A stretch of DNA of 64,000 nt from Pristionchus mayeri (GCA_036245805.1 BTRK01000001.1:37026995-37090994); one strand, 5' to 3'. Positions 1 to 17,987 are shown, counted from the first letter of the stretch. Numbers and translations are program-made. Notes: generated by a model from the sequence alone, not told the origin.

Positions 1-1800
1 TCTTCACCCAGCCTTCGTAGCAACGTCATCGTCAAGATCGGAGAGAAGAAGCTCTATGTTTCGAAGGAGGTACTGCTTGTTATTTTATAATTTTATATTG
101 CTTTTAATTTTTATCATTTCCCTACTTTTCCCAATGTGGAGCACGAATAGGTTGTTTGGTGAAAGCTCGCGTGAAACATTTAGAAACAACTAACTATTTC
201 TATAAATTTAGTTTCTGGCTATTCATTCTCCGTTCTTCGAGACTCTCTTCTTCGGAAATTTCGCTGAGAAGGGCAAGGAAGAAGTGGAGATAAAGGATGT
301 GGTATACGAGGTCAGAAATTATATTTTTATTTATTTATATGTCAATTTTACTATGAATACGATGCTTGTCAATGGTAGACTTCCCTAAAAAAATTCTACC
401 CGGATCGGTATTGATGATATAAGGGTTGTGGCTGGTAGCTTTTCCAATTCATGAACATGTTTAGCGTCCCTAAGGAAGTTTAATATTTGCAAACATGCGA
501 AATGACACATGCAAAACTTAACTTCGAAATTTGAAATTGTGAGAATGAGTAGGTATTGCCCTAAGGGAAAATAAGCTGTAATAAAATAATAAATAAATAT
601 GAATAACAAAATATATGGCAAATGTTCAACTGCGCAAATATTGAACTTTCTGCAATATTAATGAAAAAGATGAACATGTTCGCGATATGGAAAAGCTACC
701 AGCCAGCCAACTTATATCCGGCCTCTTCTCGAATCTCTCAGAGCTGCGCTCTTAAATAAGTTATGTTAAATGCAACGGTTTACATTACGGTGATAAAATA
801 TTTCGAATATTTTTCACTTCAGGAATTCCTCGTTCTACTTCATCTGATATACCCCAGTGACTTCCAACTTACAGGTGATTTATTATTTATTTATCCTGAT
901 TTTTAAGCTAATTTATTACTCGATAGTGAATGAGGTTATGGAAGATCTTCGTGGCGGGATAATTCCACACGGATTTTTCGTAGTCTCACATTTCTCATAT
1001 CCGTACCTATTGTGTACGTTTTTTTTTTGAAAATAATTTTATTGTGTACGTTTTTTTTTGAAAATAATTTTATTGCTCAGATCATTTCGTGATCCCAATC
1101 TTGGCTCTTGGAGATCGATTCCAAATGCAGGTGGCTGTTTTAAGCTCAACACCAGTCTATTCTCTAATTTTATAGCTTACAATCTATGCGTTTATTTTAC
1201 TGAAGTAGTATTGTCAAAAAGCAATTAAGCATCTGCACCAATTGGCCTCTTCCCATATACAGCACTCGAAGACAATTTCGCCTTCCGTGAAACTAATGTT
1301 GGCTGGTCAGTACAATCTGGGCAGCCTGCGAGTCAGTATTTATTAATATTTGTTCAATTCAACAACACTTGAGAGAAGGCGTATATCTTGGCGTATATCT
1401 TATCTTCTGCGTAGGTAAATAGTACCCTTTGCGGCATTTAAAAATTCATTCTGTGAGGGAGATGCATATCATACTCTTTTCTCTTGATTAAAGTTATTTC
1501 TGCCGTCTGATCGTTATCCAATCAATCCTTGATCAGAAATAAAATAGCTGTCTAGACATGTTTTTTTACAAAATATTCCTGGAGCATTGTATACAGTCTT
1601 TCTCTACGACTCGGTCTATCGGAACACTCAAGGTTATTTTTTAGGATTTATTTTTTTTGGATTTTCTGTATCATGGCAAATGCTTTCAATTTAAATTAAA
1701 CGTTGATATTTAGTTGTCTCCTGAGTACACCAACTTCTCTGATCCTACGAAGGTGGGACTTCTCGATAGAACGTTGGAGCTCATCAATATGGGTCGTTAA
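1..1800 (+). CDS. BTB/POZ domain protein, 3' part of gene
   Basis: The gene enters from the left edge. Visible exons are about 1-69, 212-310, 823-874, 1081-1130, about 1207-1330 and 1714-1800, ending in TAA. Together they read as a BTB fold: 'VIVKIGEKKLYVSKE', then 'FLAIHSPFFETLFFGNFAE', 'LVLLHLIYPSDFQL', 'ILALGDRFQMQ' and 'KLMLAGQYNLGSLR', and a C-terminal tail of the kind that follows BTB domains in nematode BATH/BTB proteins. The frame is continuous across the introns I can join, except that no clean acceptor was found for the exon near 1207. In this family the domain dimerises and recruits cullin-3 to ubiquitinate bound substrates. Any upstream MATH domain would lie outside the window. 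I see no internal stop in the exons. Confidence 0.8.
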
Positions 1801-2496
1801 GAGAGAACAGTTTATTGACTTTCAACTTATCAGTCTTTTGCAATGATTCCCTCCAATCTTTTGCAATGATTCCCTCCAATTTCATTTTTTGTAACCATTC
1901 GAGAACTTCTGATAAATAACATTTCGTTGTTTCATTTCTCGACCGAATTTTTCCGTATGATCAGTATTCGAGTGATAAAGAAGTTGAAGGTATTACAAAG
2001 GTTGAGATATTCTATGGAATCTGGTTCCCTTCCATTTGCAATTATCTAAACTAATTTAGCTTTCAAGAGCAGGCGGACAGGAGTGAGTACAATGGCCAAC
2101 TGTATCGGGAGATCTGAAGTTGCGGGACAAGGCTCCTTGCACTTGGCTTAGAATTAAGACCATTTTTAAAGTTGCTAAGGGCATGCTTGGAGGTGTGCAA
2201 ACTTGACTCTTGCAGATCCGATCACGCCATTCCGACGGTCATCACAACTGCTGCCAGCGACTCGGGGAAGCCCTTGTCCACGGAGGCAACCAGTCCGAGT
2301 GCGTACTTGATTACTTGACGGAAAGAACAACTGGCCTCCTCATTCTCACTTCTCCCTTTATCCATCATTATTCAGCTTTATTTTCAATTGTTGCATTGTG
2401 CTGCACCCTCACACACGTTCATGTTGCTCAAGGGAATTTATTGTCAGAATTTGCATAAATGATTTCGCAATTTTGGATTTAAAATATGGTTTTCAG
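1801..2496. other. Intergenic stretch with short repeats and possible exon
   Basis: No complete gene seen. A 23-bp unit (CTTTTGCAATGATTCCCTCC...) is directly repeated at about 1838-1884. About 60 bases at 1990-2055 recur near 24945-25005 with a few differences. An open stretch near 2216-2315, rich in Ser/Thr/Ala, follows a CAG acceptor and could be an upstream exon of the PSME4-like gene, but I could not join it in frame. Confidence 0.4.
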
Positions 2497-5400
2497 GCAA
2501 GATGACATCGTGCAAGTCTGCGCCTCCGGCGGATCTCTCGCGCGCCCTCGGCGAACTCGTGATGAAGGATCGATCGGGTAGTGAGAGCAGCAGCGGGCCT
2601 TCGCCCTCTTCCTCCTCCTGCTCCTCCTCGTCCGCATCCTCAGCTGATAGGTGAGCAAGCATTCGTGGCACTTCTACAGTATGTCGAACCAGAATGAGAG
2701 GGGTAGGAATGAGGAGGATTTATGTCAGGATAGGGTAGGTGATGGTATAGCTGGTGAGTACCATGCGTTACGGTTAGTAATTTTAGTAAATAATTTTCGA
2801 CCATCACCTATCCTATCCTGTCATACCTCCTCCTTATTCCTACCCCTCTAATTCTGGTACGACATACTGCAGAAGTGCCGCATTCGTGAGGAATGATCTC
2901 GTCGTGCTTACCAGTAGTATCTGCGTTGCACACCAGTGAAGTAAGAAAATCGCACTATAGCATGCCAATCCAAATCTGTAAAATAAGTTCTTCGCAAAAA
3001 ATCCTAAATCATTTCAGCACTCCGGTCAAGCAGCGCATCTCGATGGCGGCACTTTCCTACTTCCGCGCCAGGCTCCTCCCCCTCCCCTCCCCTGCTCTAT
3101 CTTTAGCGCGCATCCTCGTCCCTCCCCTAGCCTCTCCCTAGGCATCGCTCTCGCTCTTCCCCTCCTCTCTCTCTCCCCCGCGCCTCTCGCACTTGCCTTC
3201 CCACGCTCTCTTTCGCCTCTCCCCGCATTCTCTCACCCGGCGTGACTAGAGCGCGCCCTCCCCATAGCTGTTTTAACTCCCGCCCCTCTTGAAACCATGG
3301 CGTTTCCATGCTCGAGGAGGGAAACCTCTAGGCGAATTTTTGGAGGGTGCCAGACGACATCCCTTCTTGGGGTGGTGTCTGGCTCCACCCCTTCCCGCCC
3401 CTTCGGGGCGGGATCAAGGGGGTGGGGCCTGGCGCGGAGCTAGGAAAGTCCCAGAAATACACTAGTCAGATGGCTAGAGTACAGTAATCATCACTCGATT
3501 GATGAATGGATTCAGATCATCCTGCCTCGTTTGCTGGAGGAGCGCATCGAGCAGCGCAACTCTGCCATCGACGACCTCCTCTACTGGCTGCGCAAGAACA
3601 AGCCGAAGACTGCGCGAGAGCAGTGGGCGTGTCCGCCGAAGGTGTGCGATTGGCACGCTTTCGCTCCTCTATCGACATTGTTGCAGACACAGGGCACTTG
3701 CCCCGTCACCTACGGACTCCGGCCCGACAACATCGCCCAGGTTGGAGAGATGGAAGAGACGAAGGGATCAAAGATCAAAGATCAAACATCACTGCTAGGT
3801 GTACGACTCTCACAATCTGCCGGACACTGAGCAGAAGTGGAACGGGACGCGATTCTTCCACAAGACGAAGGGACACTTCGCGTGGCCTCCCGAGTCAGGA
3901 AACATTTTTCTTGCAGTGGAAAGATCTCTCTGCCCGCCCGCACGCCCATCCCTCTGGGCATTCAGATGAACGGCGTCGATCGAGTCATCATCGAGTGGTT
4001 CTCGAACAGAAAGTATGTGGTTACGGTAGTTGACAGGGTTATGGTAGCGTTCCCAGTGAATAGCCAGTCGTTGTGAGAGATGGAAGCTATCGAGGAATCC
4101 ATTTTAGCAACGTGCATCAGCTGTTCGAGATGACACTCGTGCACCTCGGCGAGACGGGCGACGAATTCGACACTGATCTCCTCAACATCGTCTATGTACG
4201 GTAGCCCGCACGATTATATTAAATCGAGAACTGACTAGGGTAGCGAAAACGGCTCTCGGATATCCGTTTTCACCTCTCTCGTCGGCTCCCCTATGGCTCA
4301 AGTAAAAGAGCCGTTTGGGAGCCGTTTTCGGATCTCAACGGCTCATTTTCCTTCTTTTCAATTTGTCGTGAGACAAATTGAAAGAGCGGATGTTAACAGC
4401 TCAGAATGAGCTGATTTCAATAGTATCAAAATTTTCCCATTTGGCCTACGTTAAGTTGAGAAAAACGAGGTTTGCAAGAAAGAGAGCCGAAAAAGAGCCG
4501 TTTTGGGAGCCGAAAAACGGCTCATCGGGAGAGAGGGGGTTGTAAACACCTCTCTCTCGGATGAGCCGTCCCAGACAGTAAACAACACGGATATCCGAGA
4601 GCCGTTTTCGCTACCCTAGAACTGACTGTATCTCATGCTCGATTTCTATGTCAAATTATGTGGCCTATCGATGACTGGTTTTATGTGTGACTTCTGCGTC
4701 TAGCATCTGGTCTATCGACAACTGATTACAGTACCTGCTCCGCAACTACCCGGACGCGGCTGCGTCGCAGCTGCTGCCGCCTCTGCGAGAGGCACTCGAG
4801 AAGCTGCTGGCAGGGAAGCACGTGCACGAAGGACCGAAGACGAAGGCTGTCGTCAATCTGGAGGTGAGAGGGGAGAGAGGAGGGGACTGGGATGTGCAGT
4901 GGGTGCACTCGACTGTTGGGCACTGAGCAATGACTTAGCGAGTGTAGTTAGTTACTGAGTATGGTGCGACTATAAAGGATTATTGTTGATTTTTTTCATT
5001 TCGGAACTCTAAAGAGAGTATAATATAAGTCCTTCACAGCCTTCAATGCCTTCGTATACAAAATCTTAAAAATGTATAATAACACGGCCCTCCCCGTTCA
5101 TCACTGCTAACGTTTTGCAGTTGGCGACTCAGCGACTGGCAGCTGAGTTGTTCCTGGGCATCGCAAAGGGCACCAAGTACCTGTCCTTCAACGTCCTCGA
5201 CGACCTCTGGAAGTGAGTACTGATGAGATTTTGGGAAAGGAGCACTTTGACAGAAATTCTGAAAGTGCTCGTCATTCCTGTGTTCAAATCGTGAATATTT
5301 CTCAAAATATTCTGCCATCATCAGTCCTCTCCTTATTACGCTCTCCTCTCATCTCATTTCGAAATTCGAGAATGGGGGGATGTGTAGGGAGGCCTCTTCT

Positions 5401-8400
5401 TTCCAATCCTTTCGATTCAAATTTAACCCCTACTAACTGTATAAATATTGAGATGGATGGCTCCGGCTGTGATCGCCCAATTCGACCATCAGAACTTCCA
5501 AGCCACGCACTTCTGGTCGTCCGCCTTCGAGAGGGTGAGACGTAGACTTAGTTTGGTATTGCATGGGTACTAAGTAGGGTTAAATTAGGTTTAAGGGAGA
5601 TATGCGAAGCATTATTGGTTAATAAAACGCTGATGTGCTGAAATCCGGATTGTGTAGTAGTAGGAGTGACAGATTGGGACGGGAAACAGACTAAGAATAA
5701 CGTGATTGGTTCAGCTGCTGACGAAGGAGGACATGCGACGCTGCTGGTGGCTGGTGGAGGCACTCATCGCCTCGTTCGATGCCAGGAAGACAATCGCCCC
5801 CGATGCGAGATGGAAACCGGCCAAGTACGGGAGACTCTCCCCCCGCCCCCTTCACCCCCTCCCTCTTTCGCTCGCTACGTTATACTGCCGGTGTCAAATA
5901 GTTGTTATTAATTATACTTAATTAATTTGTTTGGTATTCTTATTTTATTTTTCCCTCTCTTCCCCCTATTGCCCTCCTCCTTTTCAGTCGTCTCTCTATG
6001 TTCATCCTCGCTTCGTGGCGACACTCGGAGACACTCAATCGAGTGCTCTCGATGGCCTTCGACCAGTTGGTGCCCATTGCGACGAGTGACGGAATGAGGA
6101 AGGCAATCGCCGCGTACGTTTGGATGATCACTTCATCGGCACTACGTCGGATGATAACGATGACGCCATGTCGCCTTAAAGAACAATGACGTAATGTCGG
6201 CATGACATCATAGTTCTCATCCGACCTAGTATCAATTCTTGTTGGAAGATGCTTGGAAGAAGCTCGAGTATTGATAGCATGCTCCCACATTCTATTCACA
6301 CTCACGTCATTCAACCGGTCGAAAGTGTGCAGATGAAATGATCATGGTGTCGTTACTCGAACCTTTTGATCTTGCATCTTTTCCTTTCGTGACATATTGT
6401 ATGTACGAGTACTTCCTCACGAAAAATGATTGATGTTGTTGACTAATCCAATCATTTGTAAATCCCTAAAGGACTGACGAATGTTTATTGCAAACTAATC
6501 TAATTTTAGTCTGATCGGTGATGCGATGGCCATCTCCAACCATCGATCCGAGTTCTTCGCAGGCGTCCCCGAACGGTACTTTAGTATTTTTTTATTATTA
6601 ATTAAAATAATAATAAAAACAATTTAAAAATTGAGGTTCCGCGTTCGCTCGCTCGACGAGTATCTCGCGCAGCTCGCACTCAAGGTATACTTATCTGCTA
6701 CAATTTGTTCCGCTAATTAGCAGACTAATCAACTACTTACAGGCCTACAAGATCTCTCGACAGGCCTCGCCCATCCTGCTAGCCAATTTCGACGCATCGG
6801 AGGATAAGGTAGAAAAGAATGAGTGGTCGGGATACGGTCCTTCCACGTGCTAACTAGGTTTGGCAATACGAGGGAACGAGCTCGTTACCTCCCCTCGTAT
6901 TGCCAACCCTAATGCTAACTTGACTGGTGTGTGAGGAGTTACTTTAGAGTGTACAGTATGATTAGAATTTTGCGTTGAATGGAACGTAATCTCGCGTTAA
7001 CAAAATGAAAATGAGAGCGTGTGTTGTAAGATCTGCGATCAAAGATCGTCTCTTCTCAGGAGAATCGTCGACCCCGGATGCCTGCTGTTCCAGTGAAGAA
7101 GGAGAAGGACGAAGTTTCGGAACAGGTGATTCGTCGAATAAACTTATGCTGTAAAATCGTTTTTTACAGTTCAAGGAGCTCCTTAGCCCAACGCAGCCGC
7201 CTTCGCGCGCGCCGCTGACTCCCTCGATGAGGTCGGTGCTAAACAGCACAAGTTATGAACCGGAATCGGACGAAACGGAAAGTAATAGAGTAATTTCAGT
7301 CAGCGCACACCCTCTACGCCAGGGTCGGGAGGAAGGGCAAGGGGAAGAGGTGGAAGAGGAGGAGGAGGGAAGGGAGAGGACCTGGGCCAGGAGAAGGTGA
7401 GGAGGAAGCATAAAAGGGGAATGGTCGAGTAGCATGTTCATTGACCCATTCATAACTTGCATAATCCCTCATCCGATCTCTCTGTAGTGTGCGTCAAATA
7501 ACTATTCACGCCACTTTGCATTTGATTCCCTGTTTCTCGTGTATCTTATTTGGGCTTCTCTTCCATGATTGATTTCGCTCGTTCAAAGTTAATCTTTTTT
7601 CAGGAGTCAATGTACGCCCGGATGCTCATCGAGACGGTCTTCACATTCTACGACGTCTCCAGTCGACCCGTCACAGACGGAATATTCAAGGCAAGTCAAC
7701 GGATAAGAATCTCCAAGCACTTCTTTTATTTGGCCATCCCTTCCTCCCCTACCTCTACTCATGTCTAAGTATCTGTCCCAGATTTTTGGCGGCACAGCCT
7801 CTTTGTGATGTGGAGGGAATGAGAAACTATAAAGAGGGGGGGGGGGGCAAATATCGAAGACCAATCTGCCTCTTCCAGATATGCTCAGTGCTTTTGAGCT
7901 CATTCTGCCGTCAGAATATCGGCTTTAATAGTTTAATCCCTTGCTCGTTAGGTGCTCCCTCTCATGTGCGAATTGGCCGTGGAGAACGAGGCAGAGTAAG
8001 TGGATACTATTTTCAATTTATTTTTTAAAAATAATTTCTTTATTTACAGAGACGCGGACATTGACCACGAGCACGACATTCGCGAGGTTATTTAATTTTT
8101 AATTTGTCTTATTTTTAATAATTATCATAATTATAAATATGCCAGGATGCGGAAACTCTCGTGCATCAGTACATGGCGTGCATTGTACTCAACGAAGAGC
8201 GTGCCTGCAGAATGGTCGAGACGATGGAAATGGTCAGTGGAAGGACTAGAATACGTTGGGCGGTCTACTATTTCTTATGAGTCTTATGAGAAACAGTGGG
8301 ATCGGGACTTGGGTTAGCAATGCAATTATTAGGTTGTCTCAAAAGTTTCTGACTATTTATTTTTCGAAGTTTATCTTGGTGTATTTAGACTCCTTGCCAT

Positions 8401-11400
8401 TCCGTCATGGTTGTAGATAAGGACATGGTTGTAGACTAGAATAATATATTTGAATCAAACATTGCTCGTAGTTCGCCCAAGAAAAGCACTCCCTGGTAAA
8501 AACATGCAAAAATCGTGACTTTTTAGTCTTTTCGAATGAACACTAGTCCTCGAATATATGTGGCCTACCCAATTAGCCCACAATATCAGTGGTGGAATAA
8601 GACTTGCTTGTTCAGATAATGATGAAATAACAGCAATATAGCGTACTTGAGAAACAGTAAACGGTCAAAGGTGCAGTTTTCAGCAATCAAATCTCTACAG
8701 AAATATTTCGAAACATCATATTTCTTAACAGATGTATGAACATCCTCAAAAATGTAACCGTGCACTAGTACGGAAGGGCACTTCTGAGTGATCAACAAAT
8801 GATGGTTGCTGATCGATCTGCACGTGCAAAATACCAGCAAATGTACATTCTGAGAATTGTAATTTGTGCAGGACTGGGATTGAGAGACATTATCAAGTAT
8901 GCCTTTGAGGCCAATCCTTTGGCATTAGGAAATTTAATAAGTCCACTCATTTCCCTTTAAAACAATGCTTTTGTTTAGCCGATGTCAGAGCTCTCAAAAG
9001 AATTATAATCGATTCAAAAATGAGATTAATTTCCACCAATGTCGAATTTAGCTGTGAACAGTGCTATCCTTAGTGATCGAATTGGTCCATAATAACGCTC
9101 GTTTTAAAGGGTTCACAAGTCCGCATCAACTGTTGAAAACCATTAGTTGATTGGTAGATTCCGAAGCACGGGGAAGATCAGTATGTTCGAAAATGAAAAT
9201 AGTCAGAAACTTTTGAGACAACCTAATAGAAAAAAAAACGATACGACTGCATCTTCATTCTGCATTCTCTTTCACATCTAACATAGTCTATGCTGCACAG
9301 TAGGGTGGCTGAAATGGATCACGGTTAACCGTATTGTTTACTCTCTCATACGGGTCATCCGTGAGGGGAGGCAGAGAGAGACGAGATAGTCTCTCTCTCC
9401 ACAGCGAATAGAGAGGGTAGGACTGCCAGAGGGGACCGTTAACCGTCTCATCCGTCTCTCACCTGCCGAGGCCCTCTAAATAGGGAGCCGTTGAATCATT
9501 TCAGCCACCCTACTGTACAGATTGTTTCTATGGAATAACACTACGGATGATTGCCGTTCCTTGGGAGTATCGGGGCTTGCACTATTCAGTAGTGAATTCT
9601 GGTCTGGTCCTCTGAGGAAGTAGTAGTTGTCCAACTTTTTGCAATCGCTTTTTTCATACTGACAGTTCAGAATAAAATTTTAAACATAAATTCAGATATT
9701 GAAGGAATCTTCGATCTCTACTCAACACTCTTCTGCCCTCAAGCTACTACACGTAAGACTCCCTTCTTTGTCTTTCCTACAATCCCCTTCCTTTTCCCTA
9801 GAGGATACCATCATAGTCTGTTCTAATAGCTGCTCTTTAGGTGACGGTCTTCTCCAACATCTTCCTGTTCGATCTGATGGGAGAGTCGATGAGAAGAAGG
9901 ATGCATGGAATCATCCTCTCGGCCATGGTGGACAAGGAGGTAAAGAGGGGAGGGAGAGATAATAGACTGGTTATTCGAAGAGTAGAATGGATGTCTCCTC
10001 TATGTGAGATAACCTCCCCTTACAATGCTATCTCTTTCGACGCTGTCTGTTCTCACTGTCTACTTCTTCTCCTTCCTGTCATCACTCAGTCAATTCCCCA
10101 TTTCAGTTGGCAGTGAGACGCGAGGCCGGCCACTGTCTCTGTGCCTTCCTCCACGTTAGATATTTCGAACTGAGCGTCGCACTCGAGGTGAGTAAAGATC
10201 AAAGATCAATCAATAAGCGAGGAATATGTTGAGACCTCGTTTCTAAACTGTATTAGTAGGCTGTATTCTATTTTCCAAGTGCAGTAGTAGGGTTAGTAAT
10301 TCGAGTTCTAGTCTCTCCATTTCCAATGGGGAATCTGGAAATAGACGAGAAACGATTTCCCGAATTCGGAACTGTTCAAAGATCAAAGATCAAAGATCAC
10401 TTCCTGTCTTTCAGTCTCACTTCCGTTCGTTGCTCTCCTCCCCATCTCACGCTGCCAAACAGGCGGGCTGCTTCGGCTTCGCTGCCATAGTGCGTGCCTT
10501 CCCCGACGCATTCACCGTCAAGGTATCCAGCGTCTACCGTCTCCCGAATTCGCTCGCACACCGAACCGAAATCGACAAATGACTTTATTTGGCAGGTCGT
10601 TCCGGCTCTGCGTGAGCTGTGCCGTCTCAGCTCAGGAGCGGCCAAGGACGTCCTAGTTCAGGTATATGATGATCATAACACTTTCTAAACACGGAAACAC
10701 TCGGCTGAATGTTACTATTTCCTAGTTCTGAAGTCTACTGTGATTAGTATTTTTCGGAATATCAGTAATCGATAATTGCAGCACTGGGCGACAAACGCAC
10801 TGCGAGACTTCCGCGCTTCGCATCGGTAGGTCAAGGAAGGGGAGAAGAATTATCAATTAGAATGCAATACTTGAGTCGGGACGATTAGTTTACAATTTAA
10901 TCTCCAATTTAATCTCTACGCAATGTACATCAGACCGATTTTAGAAAGCGCTTCCTCCGTCTTCAACCCTTACCAAAACAAGGATAAAAAGGAACTCGAA
11001 AAGGTACAAAACTACTTCACACGTCGTTTATTTATGCGCTGTTTTGATCATACTTGGGAAAATATGCCTACCGCTTTCGACCGCAATAAGAAACTAGGCA
11101 TTGAGTCCTTAGAGAAGCGTAGAATAACGATTGATGTAAGAGTAGCCACAAATCTCATCCGAGGCAAATATAGTATATCCAACCGAAAACAACATTATTT
11201 CAAAATTTACCACACGCGAAACGGCATGAACTTTAACAACCCTGGTTCGAATCATAACTACAGACACAATACCTTCTTTCCAAGAGCGGCAAGGCTTTTA
11301 GTAAATACCGAGAATGAAACCAGTTCCCCTGAGTAGATCCTCCTGACTTCATGACCCTTTAATCCAGTCATTAACTATTGATTCTCATCGTCATGAATTT

Positions 11401-11675
11401 TCCTGTTCTATTTTAAATGTTATCTCACGTTATTTCGTACGAAATAGCATAAATATATATATAAACCCCCTAAAGGCTGCATCGCTTTTTACAATTCTGA
11501 CTTAGATCTTAGGGCTGACTGACTGACATTCTGAGTTACTACTCACCCTACCCCTTTACCTATCCTAATGGATTGATGTTTAAGTGACGAATGGGCGACG
11601 GATGGGGCTGCAGTCATCGGAGCCGACTTAATCTTCTTAATAGAGAATGAACTCAGCCCTCCGTACTACGTCTGA
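2497..11675 (+). CDS. PSME4: Proteasome activator PA200/PSME4-like, about 28 exons
   Basis: PA200/Blm10 is a HEAT-repeat solenoid that caps the 20S proteasome. Exons I can join include 2502-2650, 3018-~3069, 3516-3740, 3799-3893, 3917-4012, 4078-4195, 4732-4863, 5121-5212, 5453-5534, 5715-5824, 5988-6113, 6510-6575, 6636-6684, 6743-6808, 7060-7125, 7170-7231, 7300-7396, 7604-7690, 7952-7995, 8050-8086, 8146-8232, 9696-9752, 9841-9939, 10107-10187, 10415-10522, 10596-10661, 10782-10825 and 11585-11675. Family marks: 'FFHKTKGHFAWPPE', 'AAELFLGIAKGTKYLSF', 'LVHQYMACIVLNEE', 'LAVRREAGHCLCAFL' and the last residues 'SPPYYV', matching the YYA-type C-terminal tail that docks into the 20S ring. Only about 820 residues are visible, roughly the C-terminal half of the vertebrate protein, so the N-terminal half is missing or not seen. 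Exon 7300-7396 adds a Gly/Arg-rich stretch. The intron after 7690 uses a GC donor. The end of the second exon is unclear because an inverted-repeat element lies there. A polyadenylation signal AATAAA is at 11733. Confidence 0.82.
2667..2886. mobile_element. Inverted-repeat element (MITE) in PSME4 intron
   Basis: About 220 bp with imperfect inverted arms of roughly 60 bp: ATTCGTGGCACTTCTACAG at the left, its complement at the right. No coding potential. A second copy of the same family lies at 16725-17075. Confidence 0.7.
3063..3437. mobile_element. C/G-rich inverted-repeat element at end of PSME4 exon 2
   Basis: The ends read CCGCGCCAGG and CCTGGCGCGG. The interior is strongly pyrimidine-rich on the left half (CTCCCC runs) and G-rich near the right end. 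It starts where exon 2 of the PSME4-like gene should end, so no normal donor is visible there. A related right end (TAGGAAAGTCCC) lies at about 23385-23412 in the coiled-coil gene. Confidence 0.55.
4237..4617. mobile_element. MITE with 30-bp terminal inverted repeats
   Basis: About 380 bp bounded by CTAGGGTAGCGAAAACGGCT and its exact complement, the identity continuing through CTCGGATATCCG. It sits in an intron of the PSME4-like gene and has no open frame of note. The interior has further short copies of GAGCCGTTTT. Confidence 0.8.
6143..6229. repeat. Short hairpin element, GTCGGATGAGAAC type
   Basis: A degenerate palindrome of about 87 bp with GTCGGATGA and TCATCCGAC near its ends and GACGTCAT-like motifs inside. 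A near-perfect copy of the same family is at 16127-16208. Confidence 0.55.
6857..6913. repeat. Short palindrome with TGGCAATACGAGG ends
   Basis: A 57-bp near-palindrome in a PSME4 intron: TTGGCAATACGAGGG, then GAGCTCGTTACC, then CCCTCGTATTGCCAA. A longer relative occurs at 57336-57466. Confidence 0.6.
8329..9226. mobile_element. Mariner-like element, degenerate
   Basis: About 900 bp with inverted ends TTAGGTTGTCTCAAAAGTTTC and its complement, typical of mariner-class elements that insert at TA. No recognisable transposase frame survives inside. It lies in the PSME4 intron between exons ending at 8232 and starting at 9696. Confidence 0.75.
9301..9517. mobile_element. MITE with CAGTAGGGTGGCTGAAATG ends
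   Basis: About 215 bp between CAGTAGGGTGGCTGAAATG and its complement CATTTCAGCCACCCTACTG-like right end, with GGTTAACCG palindromes inside. It occupies the same intron as the mariner-like element at 8329-9226. Confidence 0.7.
10870..11470 (+). mobile_element. 3' fragment of a non-LTR retrotransposon
   Basis: An open frame at 10923-11336 encodes 137 residues that read as the region after the reverse transcriptase core of CR1/Jockey-type LINEs: 'YIRPILESASSVFNPY', 'ELEKVQNYFTRRLF', 'LEKRRITIDV'. The catalytic YxDD part is absent, so this is a 5'-truncated copy. The 3' end has an AT-rich ATATATATAAA tail near 11450. It lies in the last intron of the PSME4-like gene, in the same orientation. Confidence 0.75.
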
Positions 11676-12840
11676 TCGACCGATGATCACCACCGTATTC
11701 TCCCCTAGTAGTCTGTACCGTAGTCTCCAAGGAATAAATCTATTGTAGAAAATATTGTTCTCTCGGAATTATCAATGCAAAGAAATATCACAAAGGACGC
11801 ACAATTTATATACATATTTATTTGTTCCTAAATAAAGTCATTTTGGAGCATAAGCTCGTCTTATTACGGATATTATGGTCGATCTCCATTGACAATATCT
11901 TCGTCCGTTTATCTACGGATTGTGGGCGACTGCTGAGCTGACTTAATCCGAAGCGACTATCTCCGATGAGAAACTGATAGATAATGAGAGTTACTTGACG
12001 AGTACGAAGATATGAGAGAATGTGCAATCAATAAATGTTTGAGTATAAATGCTCATGTATGTCGCTCTACAGCGTATTTTCGAGACCCTACTGGAGCTAA
12101 GTCTAACTCTCTTGTGCGCTAAAATCTTTGTTTCAGTGTTTCTTTGCTTAATTTATTTAAACATTATCACTTATTTTAACTAATAACAAAAGTATTTTAA
12201 ACCATCAAAATTGTTCTCTTAATTATTGAAACGTGACACGTGACATGTGACACGGCAAACCACGCGCGCCCCTCCAGACGCGTGCGCCATGCGCTGCTTT
12301 TCTGACCTCGGAGTCTCTAGCGGGCCGTTATCGTGTATTTATCGATTTATTGGTTTATTCGTTGCTAAATTATTACTTTTTCATTGGTGATGTCTTCGCC
12401 GTACTGAAATCTGCCCCCGCATACACTTATTTCCCGCTGCGGAGCTGAAATATTTGATCTTTAGCGTCTTCTAAAATGACATTATCCCCTTTAAATAAAT
12501 TGACCTCTTTTTGGTATACATGTTCTTACCTTGTTCTTATAATCCAATATTAACTGCCCCCTCCATTTTGAATTATGTGACCATTTATCGTTGACTTTGG
12601 GCATATGAAACTGCAGTTCAATCCCGTCGGAGGTGGCTCATCTAGCAAGAAAATATGAATCTTCCCGACCCGCGATGCAGCCTCCAGCGAGTTGTGAGTT
12701 GCTTTCACTTTGTGCTCGTACATTTTATTTTCTCTTTCCTTATCAAACCCGAATCAATTTTACACACGATTCGGTGAATAATCTACTCGGAAACAGATTC
12801 ACTGTATTAAGGTAATGACAGCAATCTTGTATTTTGCAGG
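11676..12840. other. Intergenic stretch, no gene recognised
   Basis: Contains the presumed 3' UTR and AATAAA (11733) of the PSME4-like gene. I see no convincing exon. A run of GTGACACGTGACATGTGACAC repeats sits near 12232-12253. A Met codon near 12676 could begin the following kinase N copy, but I could not join it in frame. Confidence 0.4.

Positions 12841-17987
<5,147 letters not shown>

Noticed and set aside
8586..8840. Minus-strand 84-residue frame as mariner transposase
   Set aside because: No catalytic motif or recognisable family stretch; treated as degenerate interior.
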